Source: Hemerocallis citrina (Eukaryota > Streptophyta > Magnoliopsida > Asparagales > Asphodelaceae). From it: a stretch of 64,000 nucleotides of DNA. The position numbers and the translations under genes are program-made. Where the stretch lies: NCBI GenBank assembly GCA_017893485.1, contig CM030358.1, positions 147,448,926 to 147,512,925 of the forward strand, read 5' to 3'. Positions 11,283 through 23,012 of the stretch are shown in pieces. Each line of letters begins with the position of its first letter. The first letter of the stretch is position 1. The notes under the pieces were generated by a model. That model did no database searches. It had not been told where the DNA came from and saw only the letters and a list, made by a program, of their open reading frames with translations.

Positions 11283-11520
11283 GGAGGTGCCCAGGTTTCG
11301 AACCCGGCCTCCATGGTCAACCCGGTCAAAGCCCAAGGCCGAACCATCTAACCAATAAGTCCATTGGACTTTGATGTCATAGTCCTAAGCCGAAAGCTTC
11401 ATGTATTAGTTCTCTTTTCGGAAATTATAAAAAAAAAAAAAAAGAAAGATGTAACTATCAAGTTTCGAACCCAAGACCTGTCACAATAGAATTTTATTTT
11501 GCAGTGGCTAACCAGTAAGT
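11283..11520 (-). repeat. Two tRNA-like modules inside the family L LTR
   Basis: Read on the minus strand, two segments each have a TTGGTTAG-like A-box word followed by a GGTTCGAAAC-type B box: one at about 11291-11360, one at about 11464-11515. The second solo LTR has the same pair near 21418-21490 and 21590-21640, with partly decayed boxes. I cannot fold them into full cloverleaves, so they are not called tRNA genes. Confidence 0.45.
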
Positions 11521-13139
11521 TTATGTGTAATCTCTGTTTAAAAAGGCACAAATGTTCTTTTGTTCAACTATCCACAAAGTGTGTCTTTTTCCATAAAATG
11601 TGTTTATTCAAAAGATCAATTCTTTCACAATTTTAGAAATAATCCTTTCCATGATAGTAACTAATAAAAAAATAGTAACTAATAAAAAGATAGTAACTAA
11701 TAAAATTTCCAATTATTTTAAAAATACTATTTTTCACTTATTTAAAGAAATTCCTTTTTCTCATCTTTTGCAAAACTTAGACTTTTCTTTAGGAACTAAA
11801 TCCTACAAAAGAAATGAAAACTAGTATCCATGTCTATTTGATTAAAATCTCAATTTGACATAAATTATATTTTATAAAAATAAAAATTGCTCTTTCACAC
11901 AATAGTTCCCATTCTTTTAAAAATAGAACCTACTCATGTCGACATATTATAAACTAATCGAAATTTCATTTTTATTTTATTATAAAATCTAATATGGTCA
12001 ATAATATTATAAGCATAAAATTTTACAATTTCCCAACATGGTTTATACAAGAATTTGTCTTCTTTCATTAACATGGTAATTGTCACAATAAGACTACTTT
12101 CGCAATTATGATGGCATGATTCCCATTTGTAAATTTCACATCAAAGTTATTCTCATATATTAACACTATTGTAAACACAAGACTAAGCAAACATATTAGC
12201 ATGGTTCACAACAATCAAGTAATTCTCTTTCTTTAGTTAGCATGGTAGACTTCCTTTTTCTACTTAATCACATCAATCACAACATCACTTTAAACTAACA
12301 TGAATTTTATCTATTCATAACAAGATTCTTCACAAAAATATTTTTTGCAAAAGAATGTATTCCCAACATTTTTCAACAAATTTCTCCTACAACCACACAC
12401 TTTTAACATGCACAATATTTTACAAGTATTCTAACATGTTCTATGGCATTAGCTCTTTAGTCAAAATTCCTATTATTGGTTTAATCATAACAATATTGTT
12501 CTCATTCATAGCATGTAACTCTAACATGAAATTTTAACTACACATCAAAACAAAATGTTCATATATTATCACTAGCATGCATAGTTCTAAATTAGAAAGC
12601 ATGAGAACCCACCTTATAGAAGCTTGACGATGAAAGAAAGAACACCACTTCTAGCTCCAAAGATTCCTAGCTCCTAGTAAGGCTTCTCCTCCTAGCAATT
12701 TCTCCTTTCCAAACAAGAGATCCTCCAAGCACAATAACTTTCTTACTCTCTTTCTTTTTCTTCCTTTCTTTCTTTTTCTTACACTTATTTTGATATTGAT
12801 TTTGGTGCAAGAGAAATGTAGGAAATGAGACTCTATTTATATGATTTTGGAAGGGTATAAAGTGCAAAAATCTCACCCTAATAACTCTTCAAATTTATTT
12901 TACAACTCTCCACTTTCCTAACTCCTAAAACCTCCATCTCTTCATCTCCCCACTCTCCACTAACTCAACCTACCAACTCTTCTCCTCCCCTTGCCCAAAA
13001 AATGGTCCAAATACATTTGTGTATGCATGCACACATGCATAAACAAATATGAACACATTTTTATAACTCTAAATGTGTACTAATATGTGTAATTTGTCAT
13101 GTATTAGTACATGTTTAACTAAAAATGTGATTTTAATAG

Positions 13140-13237
13140 TGGGCTTGCTACATGGGCTCATTACTAATTAATTTATTTAATTATCTAGTGGGCTTGCTAC
13201 ATGGGCTCATTACTAATTAATTTATTTAATTATCTAG
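13140..13237 (+). repeat. Tandem duplication, two 49-bp copies
   Basis: The segment starting GTGGGCTTGCTACATGGGC appears twice in direct succession with no difference that I can see. It lies near the 3' end of the solo LTR and is absent from the other copies. Confidence 0.85.
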
Positions 13238-13698
13238 TGGGCTCCTCTCCTAATGGGCTACATTTTAGTTTATAGGTCCATGGATCAAAAGAAAGGCTAA
13301 ATAAAACTAATGCATGCTAAAAATAGTAAAATGAGAGTAGCAAAATGAGAATAAAAATTTGCACGTGCACCATACGTGTAGAAAAAATTGAAAAATGCAT
13401 TTTAATCAAAAACAAGGGGAAAATAAATTTTCGTTTTATAAAATAGATTTAAATACATAAAAATAAATAATTTAAACCTATAGAAAATATTATACGTAGT
13501 GGTGGAAACACGTGCATCAAAACACGTAAAAAGCACGTAAATCCCAGGGATTGAAATATTATATTTTAGTTGACTGAAATCAATACGGAAAATATATAAA
13601 TAGTACGAATCCAAAATATGTAATGAAATACATTACAAAATATACGTGCATAACACCCATGGGCAAAATTGTAATTTCCAATTTTGCGGGGTGTTACA

Positions 13699-13905
13699 GT
13701 ATGGTCCGAACTCGTGGAAGCATCTAGTCTGCTACATACTAAAGTACCAAGAGAAGGGAGTGACGCAGAGGCTGACGTATTTCCGAGTCGTTCTTGGGAT
13801 TGGCTCGCTTGGAGACCAGGAGGGGATTTTCTACTTTTCACCGAGGCCGCATAAGAAGGTTATGCACGGTCATCCGGATTCCATAAAGGGGTGGAAAGAA
13901 AAAAT
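13699..13905 (+). pseudogene. Captured gypsy-type domain fragment, part 2
   Basis: Reading resumes with YGPNSWKHLVCYILKY and ends with HPDSIKGWKEKI. This matches FSPNTWRHVNAFLLQC and NPDSLKGWREKY in the Tat antisense protein, in the same order and frame as part 1. Copia sequence resumes at once. The capture spans about 500 bp without its insert. In the Tat protein the matching part lies within one exon, so no intron test of an RNA intermediate is possible. Confidence 0.75.
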
Positions 13906-14760
13906 TAATCATATTGCTTATGTTGTTGAGTCTTCTTCTGTTTGGCATGAAAGACTAAGCCATATTAATTTCAATTCTCTGTGTAGATTAATAAACATAA
14001 ACTTACTACCAAAATTTAAGGTAGACAACTGCGCAAAATGTGAAGTTTGCACAGAGGCCAAACTCATTAAAACTCCATCCCGCTCTGTAGAAAGAAATAC
14101 TGAAACTCTAGGTCTAATTCACATGGATATGTGTGATTTAAAATACGTTCAAACCAGAGGTGGCAAAAAGTTTTTTGTGACATTCATAGACGATTGCATA
14201 AAATTCTGTTATGTATACTTGTTACATAGCAAAAATAAGGTATTAGATAAGTTCAAGGAATATAAGCATAAGGTTGAGAATTAACTTGGTAAAACGATTA
14301 AAATCGTTAGGAGTAATAGAGAAGGGGAATATGATGCACCATTTAATATATTCTACTCTTAACATAGAATAGTTTATCAGACAACTGCTCCTTACTCACC
14401 TGAATCAAACGTACTGCCGAGCGCAAGAACCGAACTCTAAAGGAGATGATGAATGTCTTGTTGTTGAATTCTGGGTTATCCCAAAATATGTGGGGGGAAG
14501 CGTTGCTGACTGCCAACTATATTCTCAATAAAATACCTCACAAGAAAACTGGCAAGACACCATACGAACTGTGGAAAGGTAATGTACCTTCGTATAAATA
14601 CCTCAAAGTATGGGGGTGTCTAGTAAAAGTGGCAGTACATAATCCAAAACAGGTCACAATAGGATTTAAGACCATTACTTGCGTATTCATATGCTATGCA
14701 CACAACATTAGTGCATATCGGTTCTTGGTATATAAATCGGATATACCGATATCCATGTGA
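13906..14760 (+). pseudogene. Copia pre-integrase and integrase, several frameshifts
   Basis: The frame reads SSVWHERLSHINFNSL, then the H-H-C-C zinc module with CAKCEVC. The integrase core begins with LIHMDMCDL (first catalytic Asp) and TFIDDC. A stop lies near 14283. The next part, with a QTTAPYSPES block, has a stop and a frameshift at about 14410. It recovers in MMNVLLLNSGLSQNMWGEAL and LNKIPHKKTGKTPYELW, up to WGCLVKV. The integrase would have joined element DNA to host DNA. The gene is inactive. Confidence 0.88.
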
Positions 14761-14969
14761 ATACAAGAATGGAATCAAGGAATGCTTTCTTAAACACGTG
14801 TTTTCGTGCAAGGATGCTACGTATCCCAAACGTACACGTGAACAAAGGAATGCAAGCACTTCGATTGATGAACCAGGACATGATAATGATGAGCCTAGAG
14901 GAGTAAACGGGCTAGAATATCAAAGTCATTTGGTTCTGACTTTGTAACGACCTTTCTGTTAAAGAATGA

Positions 14970-15255
14970 GTCCCGAACATTCAAGAAAGCCATGTCTATG
15001 CCTGATGCTCCTATGTGGAAGGAAGCAATTAAAAGTGAAATAAACTCCATTATGCAAAATCATACATGGGAGTTTGTTGATTTACCTTATGGGTGTAAAG
15101 CTCTATGATGCAAATGGATTTTCAAACAAAAATTAAAACCCGATGGTTCAATAGAGAAACATAAGGCGAGACTTGTGGTGCAAGGATTTAGGCAAAAGGA
15201 AGGCCTAAACTTCTTTGATACATATTATCCGGTCACAAGAATAACTTCCATAAAA
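14970..15255 (+). pseudogene. Copia reverse transcriptase, N-terminal fragment
   Basis: The sequence encodes PDAPMWKEAIKSEINSIM, WEFVDLPYGCKAL (then a stop at about 15107), CKWIFKQKLKPDGSIEKHKARL and FDTYYPVTRITSI. These open the copia RT domain. The catalytic YVDD region and RNase H are missing. Sequence identity ends at about 15255, at the join to reverse-strand gypsy sequence. Confidence 0.88.
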
Positions 15256-15549
15256 ATGTAGCCAAGCCTTCGCCTTATCTCGTAGGGAAAAAGAAAAGAG
15301 TCTCAGTCTAATTGCATCATCTGATACTCCATTGTGTTTGAAAGTGTCACCAATTTCTAGAAAATTTGAAATGTGAGCATAAGGATCTTCGTGTGGTAGT
15401 CCCCAAAATTGAACAGTCTGTTGAATCAATAGAATCATCTCCGGTTCAATCTCAAAATCGTCAGCTTCAATAACCGGCTTCTTTATGCTTGATTCATAAA
15501 TCGAGGGCATAGTATAGTCTCTCAAAGGCCTATTTTCATCGTTCGCCAT
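15256..15549 (-). pseudogene. gag: Athila-like gypsy gag, N-terminal fragment
   Basis: The minus-strand frame starts at 15549 with MANDENRPLRDYTMPSIYES. It contains VQFWGLPHEDPYAHISNFL and FKHNGVSDDAIRLRLFSFSL, then DKAKAWL, the well-known start of Athila-type gag. It ends at the junction with Copia-1. The start matches the usual place, after a long leader and primer site, so the 5' end of this element points left and the rest is lost. Confidence 0.85.
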
Positions 15550-15773
15550 GATAATGCACTTGTATGTCCTGAAATGTAAGTATCGAAAAAAAAAATTAGA
15601 AAAAAAAATAGAAAAAACTAAAAAAAACTAAAATAAGAAAAATAAAATAAAAAAAAGTAAAAGTTAGTCAAAGGAAAATAAAGATGTAAAATGATAATAA
15701 AATAAAAATAATTACAAAAAATCCAAATTAGCAATAATCTAGCAATTTTCAATATCAATAAAAGAATAACTAA
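15550..15773 (-). other. Leader between primer site and gag of the Athila-like fragment
   Basis: On the minus strand this is an A/T-rich untranslated leader with long T-rich runs, normal for Athila-type elements between primer site and gag. Confidence 0.6.
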
Positions 15774-15791
15774 TCCCCGGCAGCGGCGCCA
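15774..15791 (-). promoter_or_regulatory. tRNA primer-binding site, minus strand
   Basis: On the minus strand it reads TGGCGCCGCTGCCGGGGA. This resembles the complement of a tRNA-Asp 3' end, the usual primer of Athila and Tat elements. It lies 9 bp inside the LTR end. Confidence 0.85.
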
Positions 15792-15800
15792 AAAACTTGA

Positions 15801-17590
15801 TGTTGATATTTGCAAGTGTACAAAATCGCACAAGTAATATAGATAGGTGAGTAGAGTGTCGAACCCATAGGGACTAGATATTTTACTGAGTACCGATATC
15901 ACTAGATGAATCACTATTTGGAAGATCGAATTTTATAAATAATGAAATAACTAAATTACTTTAATCTAACTAAATCTAACTAAATTGGTGAAGAGAGAGA
16001 GGGCTGTGAAACGATGAAGCACTTGTACTTTGTTTAATGGTAAAATTAGTTCTAGGGCTCTTGGTTCACCTCGTTTATCACACACACAAATTATTATTCC
16101 TTATAAATTTAAAGATATTATCTTTCCCAAATTGTCGACCAAAATCCTAAAAATATTAACCACTCTATCAACGTAGTCTAAAAATTATTCTCAACTAATT
16201 CTTCGCCTATCCATCAAATTATTAATTGAGAAATTGGATTTCTTAACGGTCACGTCTTTCAATATACGGTGTTAATTTTTATTAATCACAAATAACCTGT
16301 TCGGTCTCTTTATGATTTGAAAAATCATACAAATGTCTATCCACCATGTTGTACGCATAAATAATAAAAATTAAAACACAATCAGGAAAAATAGAAGAAT
16401 AATAAGGAATTAAAATTTGTGTTCTACAAAACTCGGCTACACCTTCGCCTCTAGAAGAATAAATTCAGTTCATGTTCGATTTGCAATTAATAAAATGTTC
16501 GGGTTGCATCTAAAAATATTTGGAGAAGAAGAAGTACACAAAAAATCATAACAAAAAAAATATATATATGCACCCTTGTCTCAAAAATACCGAACCCAGA
16601 AAGCTTGAAGACTGCGTCACCAGTCAGATGTCACATCAGCACGTCTGGGTCCCGTCGAAGTCGCCAGGTCGCCAGGTCAGCTCTTCGAACCGTGCGCCAG
16701 TGAGCAGACAGCCTGACACCTCTGTCTGCTGCTGTCGCTTTCGCCCTGGTGCTTGGGTCCTGGTGCGTGCACGTCAGACGAAGAAGAAGAAAAACAGCCT
16801 GGACTTGCTGCTTTATTGAAAAGGAAGAGGGGCCCACGCTGTCATATGTTTAAGTCGCCAAGTTAACTGCTTCGTTGGGTGCACTTCGAATACTGCGCCG
16901 ATGAAGAAAACAGCCCTACTGCCCACACGTGTTTGGTCTTCTTGGAACTCGCACAAACTTTTATGGTTTTGATTTGAGCAAGAAACAGAGAGAAAAAGTT
17001 GATTGTATTTGATAGCCGTCACCTCTTACTCTTCTCTCTCCTGTTTGGCTTGTATTTGTAGAGAACGGGAAGGAGTTTAGGGTTTGCACTTTTGCATAAA
17101 AGTCCACACTCTTTCTTTATTTCATTCCTTTAATTGATCTGAATTTATTTCTTTCTCTTTCTTTCTTTTCTTCCTTTTCTGCCCACCACGTGCTGCTGCA
17201 TACACAAAATAATACCAGAAATTAGGACTTTTAAATAAAATAAATTTAACTAGTTTAAAATTAATTAAACCAACTACAAATCATATTAGCGTATAAAAAA
17301 TCCTTTTAAAAATTATTTGTCGCACTTTTAAGTCAACAAAACAATAAAAATTGATAAATCTATTATTTTACTCTGTTTGTTGATTTATTTCCACAATTCT
17401 TTACTTTTTGCATCAAAAATATTATTTCTTCAAAAATAATTAATTAATGAAATCCTATAGAAATAAGATGAATTATAGACAATATCAGCGAAAACAAGCC
17501 ATTTTAATAGGTAAATGAGTACAAATATTTGTATATAAATTCGACACATAAATGGTTTATACTATTACTAAAGGATAAATAAAAAATGAT
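15801..17590 (-). repeat. LTR of the Athila-like fragment (outer end approximate)
   Basis: The inner end is exact: on the plus strand the LTR starts TGTTGATATTTGCAAGTG, i.e. ends ...AACA on the minus strand, next to the primer site. The outer end is not certain; the sequence changes character near 17590. The GC-rich segment at 16600-16800 and the AT-rich rest hold no gene. A short palindrome-rich strip (17600-17650) follows. Confidence 0.65.
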
Positions 17591-17684
17591 GGATGGTTGA
17601 TATATCCAGTCAATAACTGGAGCTGCATATATGCGGCTCCAAACCAGATCATCTTTTTTTGCGGTAGGGGCCCCACTTTATGCG

Positions 17685-17685
<1 letters not shown>

Positions 17686-17718
<33 letters not shown>
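17686..17718 (+). repeat. Run of 33 G
   Basis: The run is uninterrupted. Such lengths are hard to sequence and assemble, so the true length and the exact join here are uncertain. Confidence 0.9.
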
Positions 17719-17719
<1 letters not shown>

Positions 17720-17720
17720 G

Positions 17721-17817
17721 TGTTACCGAACAAGTGGGAATGCTTTTACTTGGTTGATTCTTTGTGATCGGTTATTGCTTCTCTACAACCGCTTCTCGCT
17801 GCTCTTTAATTCCCTAG
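17721..17817 (+). repeat. Partial 5' LTR of Copia-2
   Basis: It matches the end of the 3' LTR (about 23720-23788), up to CTTTAATTCCCTA versus CTTTAATTCTCTAACA. Upstream is the G run, so the start is lost. A degenerate CTGATGTCAGG just after the end may be the remains of the usual tRNA-Met primer site. Confidence 0.6.
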
Positions 17818-17924
17818 GAACTGATGTCAGGTTGTTGGAGTTCCTTGGTGAAGATGTCAAATCAGAGTTTCACAAAGATCACGTAGTTTGATTGTAAGAT
17901 CAACTTTAATATCTGAAAGGTGGA

Positions 17925-18652
17925 TATGTACGACGCTTTGGTTCAACAGGGCTTGCAACTTGTCCTAGAAGGTGATAGAGGGAAGTCATCCGACATGAAG
18001 CAGGAGAAGTGAGAGGAGATTTGTTAAAAAAAACCTTGCGTTTAATCCGGATGTGATTGATGAATGACGTCAAGTGCAACTTCCTAAAGGAGAGATGCGT
18101 GGCGAGTCTGTGGGTGAGACTCAAAATTGACTACTCAAAATCGTCGTTACAAGATAGTATGTACTGGACGAGAAAACTGTTTGTTTCAAAATGAAGGAAT
18201 GTATCGTTTTTCAAGATAATATAGTGGAATTCAATAAGGTATTATCTAAATTGAGGGCGATAAATGCAAATGATCTAAGCGAAGATGATAAGCTTTCAAC
18301 TTAGGGCGATAAATGCAAATGATCTAAGCGAAGATGATAAGCTTTCAACTTATTAAATTCACTGCCATATTCATATGTGCATTTGATAACCGTGAAGCTA
18401 CACAAGAATTTTACCAAGGAAAAGATTTCGATAGCTGACCGAGTCTGTGTGATCAAGAACTTGAAGGAGGGTGATCTTAGGAAGGAGGCTCAGAGATCAG
18501 CATATACTTATATGAGTTGCATGGATGTGGATGGAACTTTAATTAGAAGGGATAGTGCGCGTAAGGGTGAGATTCGTTGCCACCACTGCAGAAAGACTGG
18601 GCATTACAGGAGGGATTGTTGCAAGTGGTTGAATCATAGGGCGCTAACATAG
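17925..18652 (+). pseudogene. gag: Copia gag with zinc knuckle, multiply broken
   Basis: Near 17928 one frame reads MYDALVQQGLQLVLEGD, a typical Tork-like copia gag start region. Stops follow. Near 18340 LLNSLPYSYVHLITVKL is recognisable. Near 18570 the CCHC knuckle CHHCRKTGHYRRDC is intact. A 50-bp tandem duplication at 18253-18351 adds to the damage. Confidence 0.8.
18253..18351 (+). repeat. Tandem duplication, two copies of about 50 bp
   Basis: The block from AGGGCGATAAATGCAAATG to GCTTTCAACTTA occurs twice in a row, apparently identical. It must be recent, since the surrounding gag is heavily decayed. Confidence 0.9.
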
Positions 18653-18779
18653 TCAGTGTCATTGAATTAGGTGATAACTTAGACTGTCTTCTTGTTTTAA
18701 GTTCTATTCTTGATTCAAGTAGTTCTTCTCCTATTTGCTATAAGAGGGAGATGTGTTATACTACAAGTCTATAACATGT

Positions 18780-19100
18780 CGTTGAGTGAGAATGTAGACT
18801 GATGAGCTTTGTAACGTAGTGGATGAGGAAACTGTAAAGTTGGAGATACCAGATGGAAAGAGGTTCACATTGGAGAAGGTCATGCATATTCCTTTGTTGA
18901 AACATAACCTAATCTCCTTGGGAACTCCGGAAGATGGGGTTGTAGGTACACAGCTCGAGGTGGAGTTCTGTCAATTTGAGAATGTCGTCATAAGGTGATG
19001 AAAGGAATGAGGGGTGTTCAACACAACTTCTACAAGCTTTGTGAGACCAGGAAGACTTAGTCGAGTGTTTTGAATCCCATCACTCTAAAGCATTATCTAG
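18780..19100 (+). pseudogene. Copia protease-region relic
   Basis: One frame reads ETVKLEIPDGKRFTLEKVMH and then IPLLKHNLISLG, the conserved stretch after the copia protease. The active site is not visible. From about 19100 to 19700 I see no further recognisable coding sequence. Confidence 0.6.
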
Positions 19101-22100
19101 TTCGCCGCTACTAGAATTACCGAAGTGAGTCAACGACGATCGAATATCAACGGTAGGTGGAGTATGCGTCGGGATAGGTGGAGTTCGTGCGGAGAGTGAC
19201 ACCTTTGTGTTTATGCATACTGGGGTATGCTATTGAGGAGGCATACAATTGGAGAAATGACAGGTTGAGATAAATTCAACTAACAGAAGAAGCTATTAAA
19301 TTGTGTTGTTTGCAATAGGAGAAAGGAAAGAGTCTATAAGCAATTAATCGCTCATGTATGGAAGTATGAGTGAAGCATGAGTATGCAATCGAATGTGGAG
19401 ATTGTTGGGTTTATGTCTTGCATACTAGGTTCGATGTGAGGAGAAGATGGTGAAGCGAGAAAAGTTCGAAGTGAAGATGTTCGACAAAAGGAAGCTCTGT
19501 TTCTGATTGTCAGGCAATTAATAGACGACTGCAACATGAGGTTAGGAAATTGACTTGCAGGTGCACCGACTGCTCTTGCGAGCAGTCAACCAATAGCGGT
19601 GCATCAACAGTTTTGGGTAGGTTCTGAATGAAACTGTTTGAACCCAGTTTCTTCTCCAAGTTAGATCGCACATCTCCTATCGTGTGACTTTCTTTTCAAG
19701 GTATATCAGAAGTTAATTGTATCAAGACTACAACCTATGATTTCGCTAGATCTCTATATAATAAAGTAATTCATCTGATAGATTTCAATTGTAAATGATA
19801 TAGTATTTTCTAGTGAGCCTTGAGAGATAGATAGGTTCTTGGTGAGAGTGATTGTGTAACTCCCCGAATTCCAAATAAAACCGAATTCGAGATTCCACAG
19901 GATCTTTACACTTCACTTCGTACAATTTTATAAGGAAATTTAAACTTTTCAACATACATCAGAGTTATTTACATTGTTTACATAGCGGAAAATAAAAATG
20001 AATTACAACAATAAAAATAATATACAACTTGTACAACTTTATCAATGTAATTAATCAACAGTATCATAACATTTTTACTTCTTCATGAATATGTCAATTT
20101 CCTGCATAATAAGCTGTGGGCACGTCAGTTACTTACAACTGACAAAAATGTTATACTCGGTCATCATCTCTATGCCGTACATATAACGATCTCAATACTT
20201 TAACAAATCACAAACTTGAATGAATATAAAGTGTTAAATGTGACTATGCTAAATATGTAAGTGTATGCAATGCCTGAATGCCTAATGCAGATATTTTATT
20301 CTAAGATGACACAAATGCATACTTGTTCGGATTCTATGCATCTCATACTACATTGGTCCGAGGGCAAACACCTACGTACTCCACATTAAAAGGGTTCGAT
20401 CCCTCGCCATGAAAACTACCCAGTAATAAAAGCAAGGTTAAGATATTCCACTAGTACGGATCCCAGTCCCGGAGTACACCGCCCGACTGTTATACAGACT
20501 CCTCATCGTGCGAATACCCCGTAAGTGCTCCTCTAGCCCCGGTATACGTATATACAACGGAGTACGGCAAACTATCCACCCGACTACGCATAGTCCCGGA
20601 TTTAAAATAAAAACTCGTCTCTATCGAAGCAACCTCAGTCCCGGAGTACACCGCCCGACTGGATCTATAGTCCCAGAATACATCGTCCGACTATATAGAG
20701 TGCCCCACTTATGTTTGCCCAGGTTTTACTATATCTTCACTTATGTGCCTAGTTCTTAAGTTCAAGACATGAATAATTATCATACCTAGAGTTAGTCTTA
20801 CTTCCTACCGGACTTAATCACAAAATACGAGATAGCTCCATGGCCTTATCTCAAAAGTATATCTCAAATCTTTTAATTTCAACAGTGCCGGTACCCGGGG
20901 TCTTACTAACTCTAAATCACAACCTTTCATGTACAAGAATCTATGAGTACACATACCCTTCATGTATTAACTCAATATGCCCATATCTCCAACTTATTCA
21001 TAAATAGATTCATATCTCATTTTAGCACTTATTCATGATTCACTTATTCATTTATAACTCAAAATAGAACAATAATTCCTTTCATGAACACAAAAAATTC
21101 ATCACTATAAATTCTATTAGCAATTTAAGCAATTCACATCTCAATTCACATTTAAGTTATTTTTTTACTCAATATAAGTGTTTGATTACACAAGGGAAAT
21201 TTCATAACTTGTTACATATTTTTCCTTCTTTTCAAAAATAAGGATCATTTACTCAATTGATAATTTTGGAGTCAAAACTCATTTACTATTTCAAATCCCA
21301 TTTTACTTTCTCAAAATATACAAGAAAATTTCATAACTATCTCTAATAATTTCCATTTTATTTTATAAAAATAATAGGATTTTATTCTCAACTTTATTCA
21401 TATTTAAAAGTATGGCTCGGGTTTCGAACCCTGAACCTCAGCCGAGACAACAGCAAGAGCCCAAGCCCAGTCACGCTAGCCATAAAGTCCATTTGGACTT
21501 TGTGTCAAATAGTCATACTGAAAACCCCAAATACTGAGCTTCTGGTTTCGAATTTTAATTAAGTGAATCAAAATAAAATGTGACTATCAAGTTTCAAACC
21601 CATGATCTCTTACAAATAGTGCTCTGTGGTGCACTGGTTAACCAGTAAGTCCAAGTGTGATTATTGATTAGGAGTTGTATCGATATAATTTTGTTCATAC
21701 TATTCAGTAATTGGTTCTTTTTCACAAAAACTCGTTTATCCAATGATCCAATCTTTTAGGATATTGAATAAACTTCTCTTTTGGACTGAGATGAATTTTA
21801 AAACAGCAACTAACAAGTTTCAATGTACTTTAAAAAATATATTTCCATTTTAAATCGTTTTCCTTTTCATTTTTACATACTAATTTACATTTTCTCAAAA
21901 CTCAAATTTAAGAATGATGTTCATTAGAACTAGTTTATGTACTCCATTATACTAATTAAAATTTTGTAATAAAACTAAACATGTCTCTTAATCAACCATG
22001 AATATCTCAAGAAAATTCTATTATGCAAAAATTTTGTATTTTCAACATAAGTCAATATGTTTCATGGCAATAACTAATTTTTTTTTTCTTTCTTCTTTCT

Positions 22101-22782
22101 TAATCATCATGACTCTAAAGCATATATTCAATATAACATTCTTCAACAAATTCTCATACAAATCACTCATTCGACATGCATAAATTTACAAGCATTCTAA
22201 TATGATTCATAGTATTAATTCTTTAGTCAAAATCTTCTTTTTAAGTAACAAGGTGGTTATTATTTACTTAATCACAACAAGCTTATTGCATTTTACACTA
22301 GCATGGATTTTATCTACATATTTAACATCACATTCAATTTATACTACTCATTTATAATTTTTAGCATGCAATCTCTACAATAGAAAGTAAAAAATCACCC
22401 ACCTCTTATGGAGAGTATCAACTAAGAATGAAGAGACCTCTTCTAGCTTCTAGCTCCAACAAGCACCTCCTTGTCCTTCTCCTCCTACCAACAGCTCTCC
22501 AATGCACAAAGGTACTCTCTTCTCTCTTTCTTTTCCTCTTTTTTTTTGTTTATTTTTTTAGTGTGACAAAATAAGAGAAATGAGGGTGTATTTATAGGTC
22601 AATGTGAGTGTTCAAATTGCATAATTCTACACCTAATAAATTACTCCACTTAATTTTCAATTCTTCATTTTCTTAACTCCCATAACCCCTAATTCTTCAC
22701 CTCTCCAACTCTTCAAAACTCAAACCCCCACCTCTTCATATACAAAACCAGCCTCCCATCTCTTCACTGTGTGACAGCTGAA

Positions 22783-22808
22783 CCCCCCCCCCCCCCCCCC
22801 CCCCCCCC
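22783..22808 (+). repeat. Run of 26 C
   Basis: An uninterrupted C run followed by a short CA repeat, with another C-rich block near 22891. Length is unreliable for assembly reasons. Confidence 0.9.
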
Positions 22809-22951
22809 ACACACACACTCTTTGCCACGTCACCCTCAAGTGAAGTCACCCAGAGAGCACAACAATTGTGTGTTGTTTCTTCACGTGGCCCCCCCCCCCA
22901 TCATATACACATTCACATATATTTACCATATGCCACAAGCCATTTTAATAC

Positions 22952-22956
22952 ACACA

Positions 22957-23001
<45 letters not shown>
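22952..23001 (+). repeat. CA microsatellite
   Basis: About 24 CA units with one TA interruption near the left end, followed by a short TA run. Confidence 0.9.

Positions 23002-23012
<11 letters not shown>

Larger units (their letters stand above)
9504..13698 (+). mobile_element. Solo LTR of family L, first copy, with GTATG duplication
   Basis: The left end is TGTAACACCCCGAATTT and the right end TTTTGCGGGGTGTTACA. Direct GTATG repeats flank it at 9499-9503 and 13699-13703. TG...CA ends, a 5-bp duplication, 4.2 kb length and no retroelement genes fit a solo LTR. It is a relative of 19855-23638, sharing the GTCAGTT stem near the 5' end, repeated GGAGTCCACCGCC words, two tRNA-like modules and a conserved 3' end. 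It carries a SINE (10836-11083). It splits the captured gene fragment, so it is younger than the capture. Confidence 0.88.
6824..15255 (+). mobile_element. Copia-1: decayed Ty1/copia element, truncated in reverse transcriptase
   Basis: The order LTR, gag, zinc knuckle, protease, integrase, reverse transcriptase fits Ty1/copia. All genes carry frameshifts or stops. A foreign gene fragment with a solo LTR in it (about 9209-13905) sits between protease and integrase. The sequence stops early in reverse transcriptase at about 15255, where reverse-strand gypsy sequence begins. RNase H and the 3' LTR are missing. Confidence 0.85.

Noticed and set aside
11283..11360. tRNA gene on the minus strand
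   Set aside because: A- and B-box-like words are present, but I could not pair a 7-bp acceptor stem or an anticodon arm, and a second module lies close by within an LTR.
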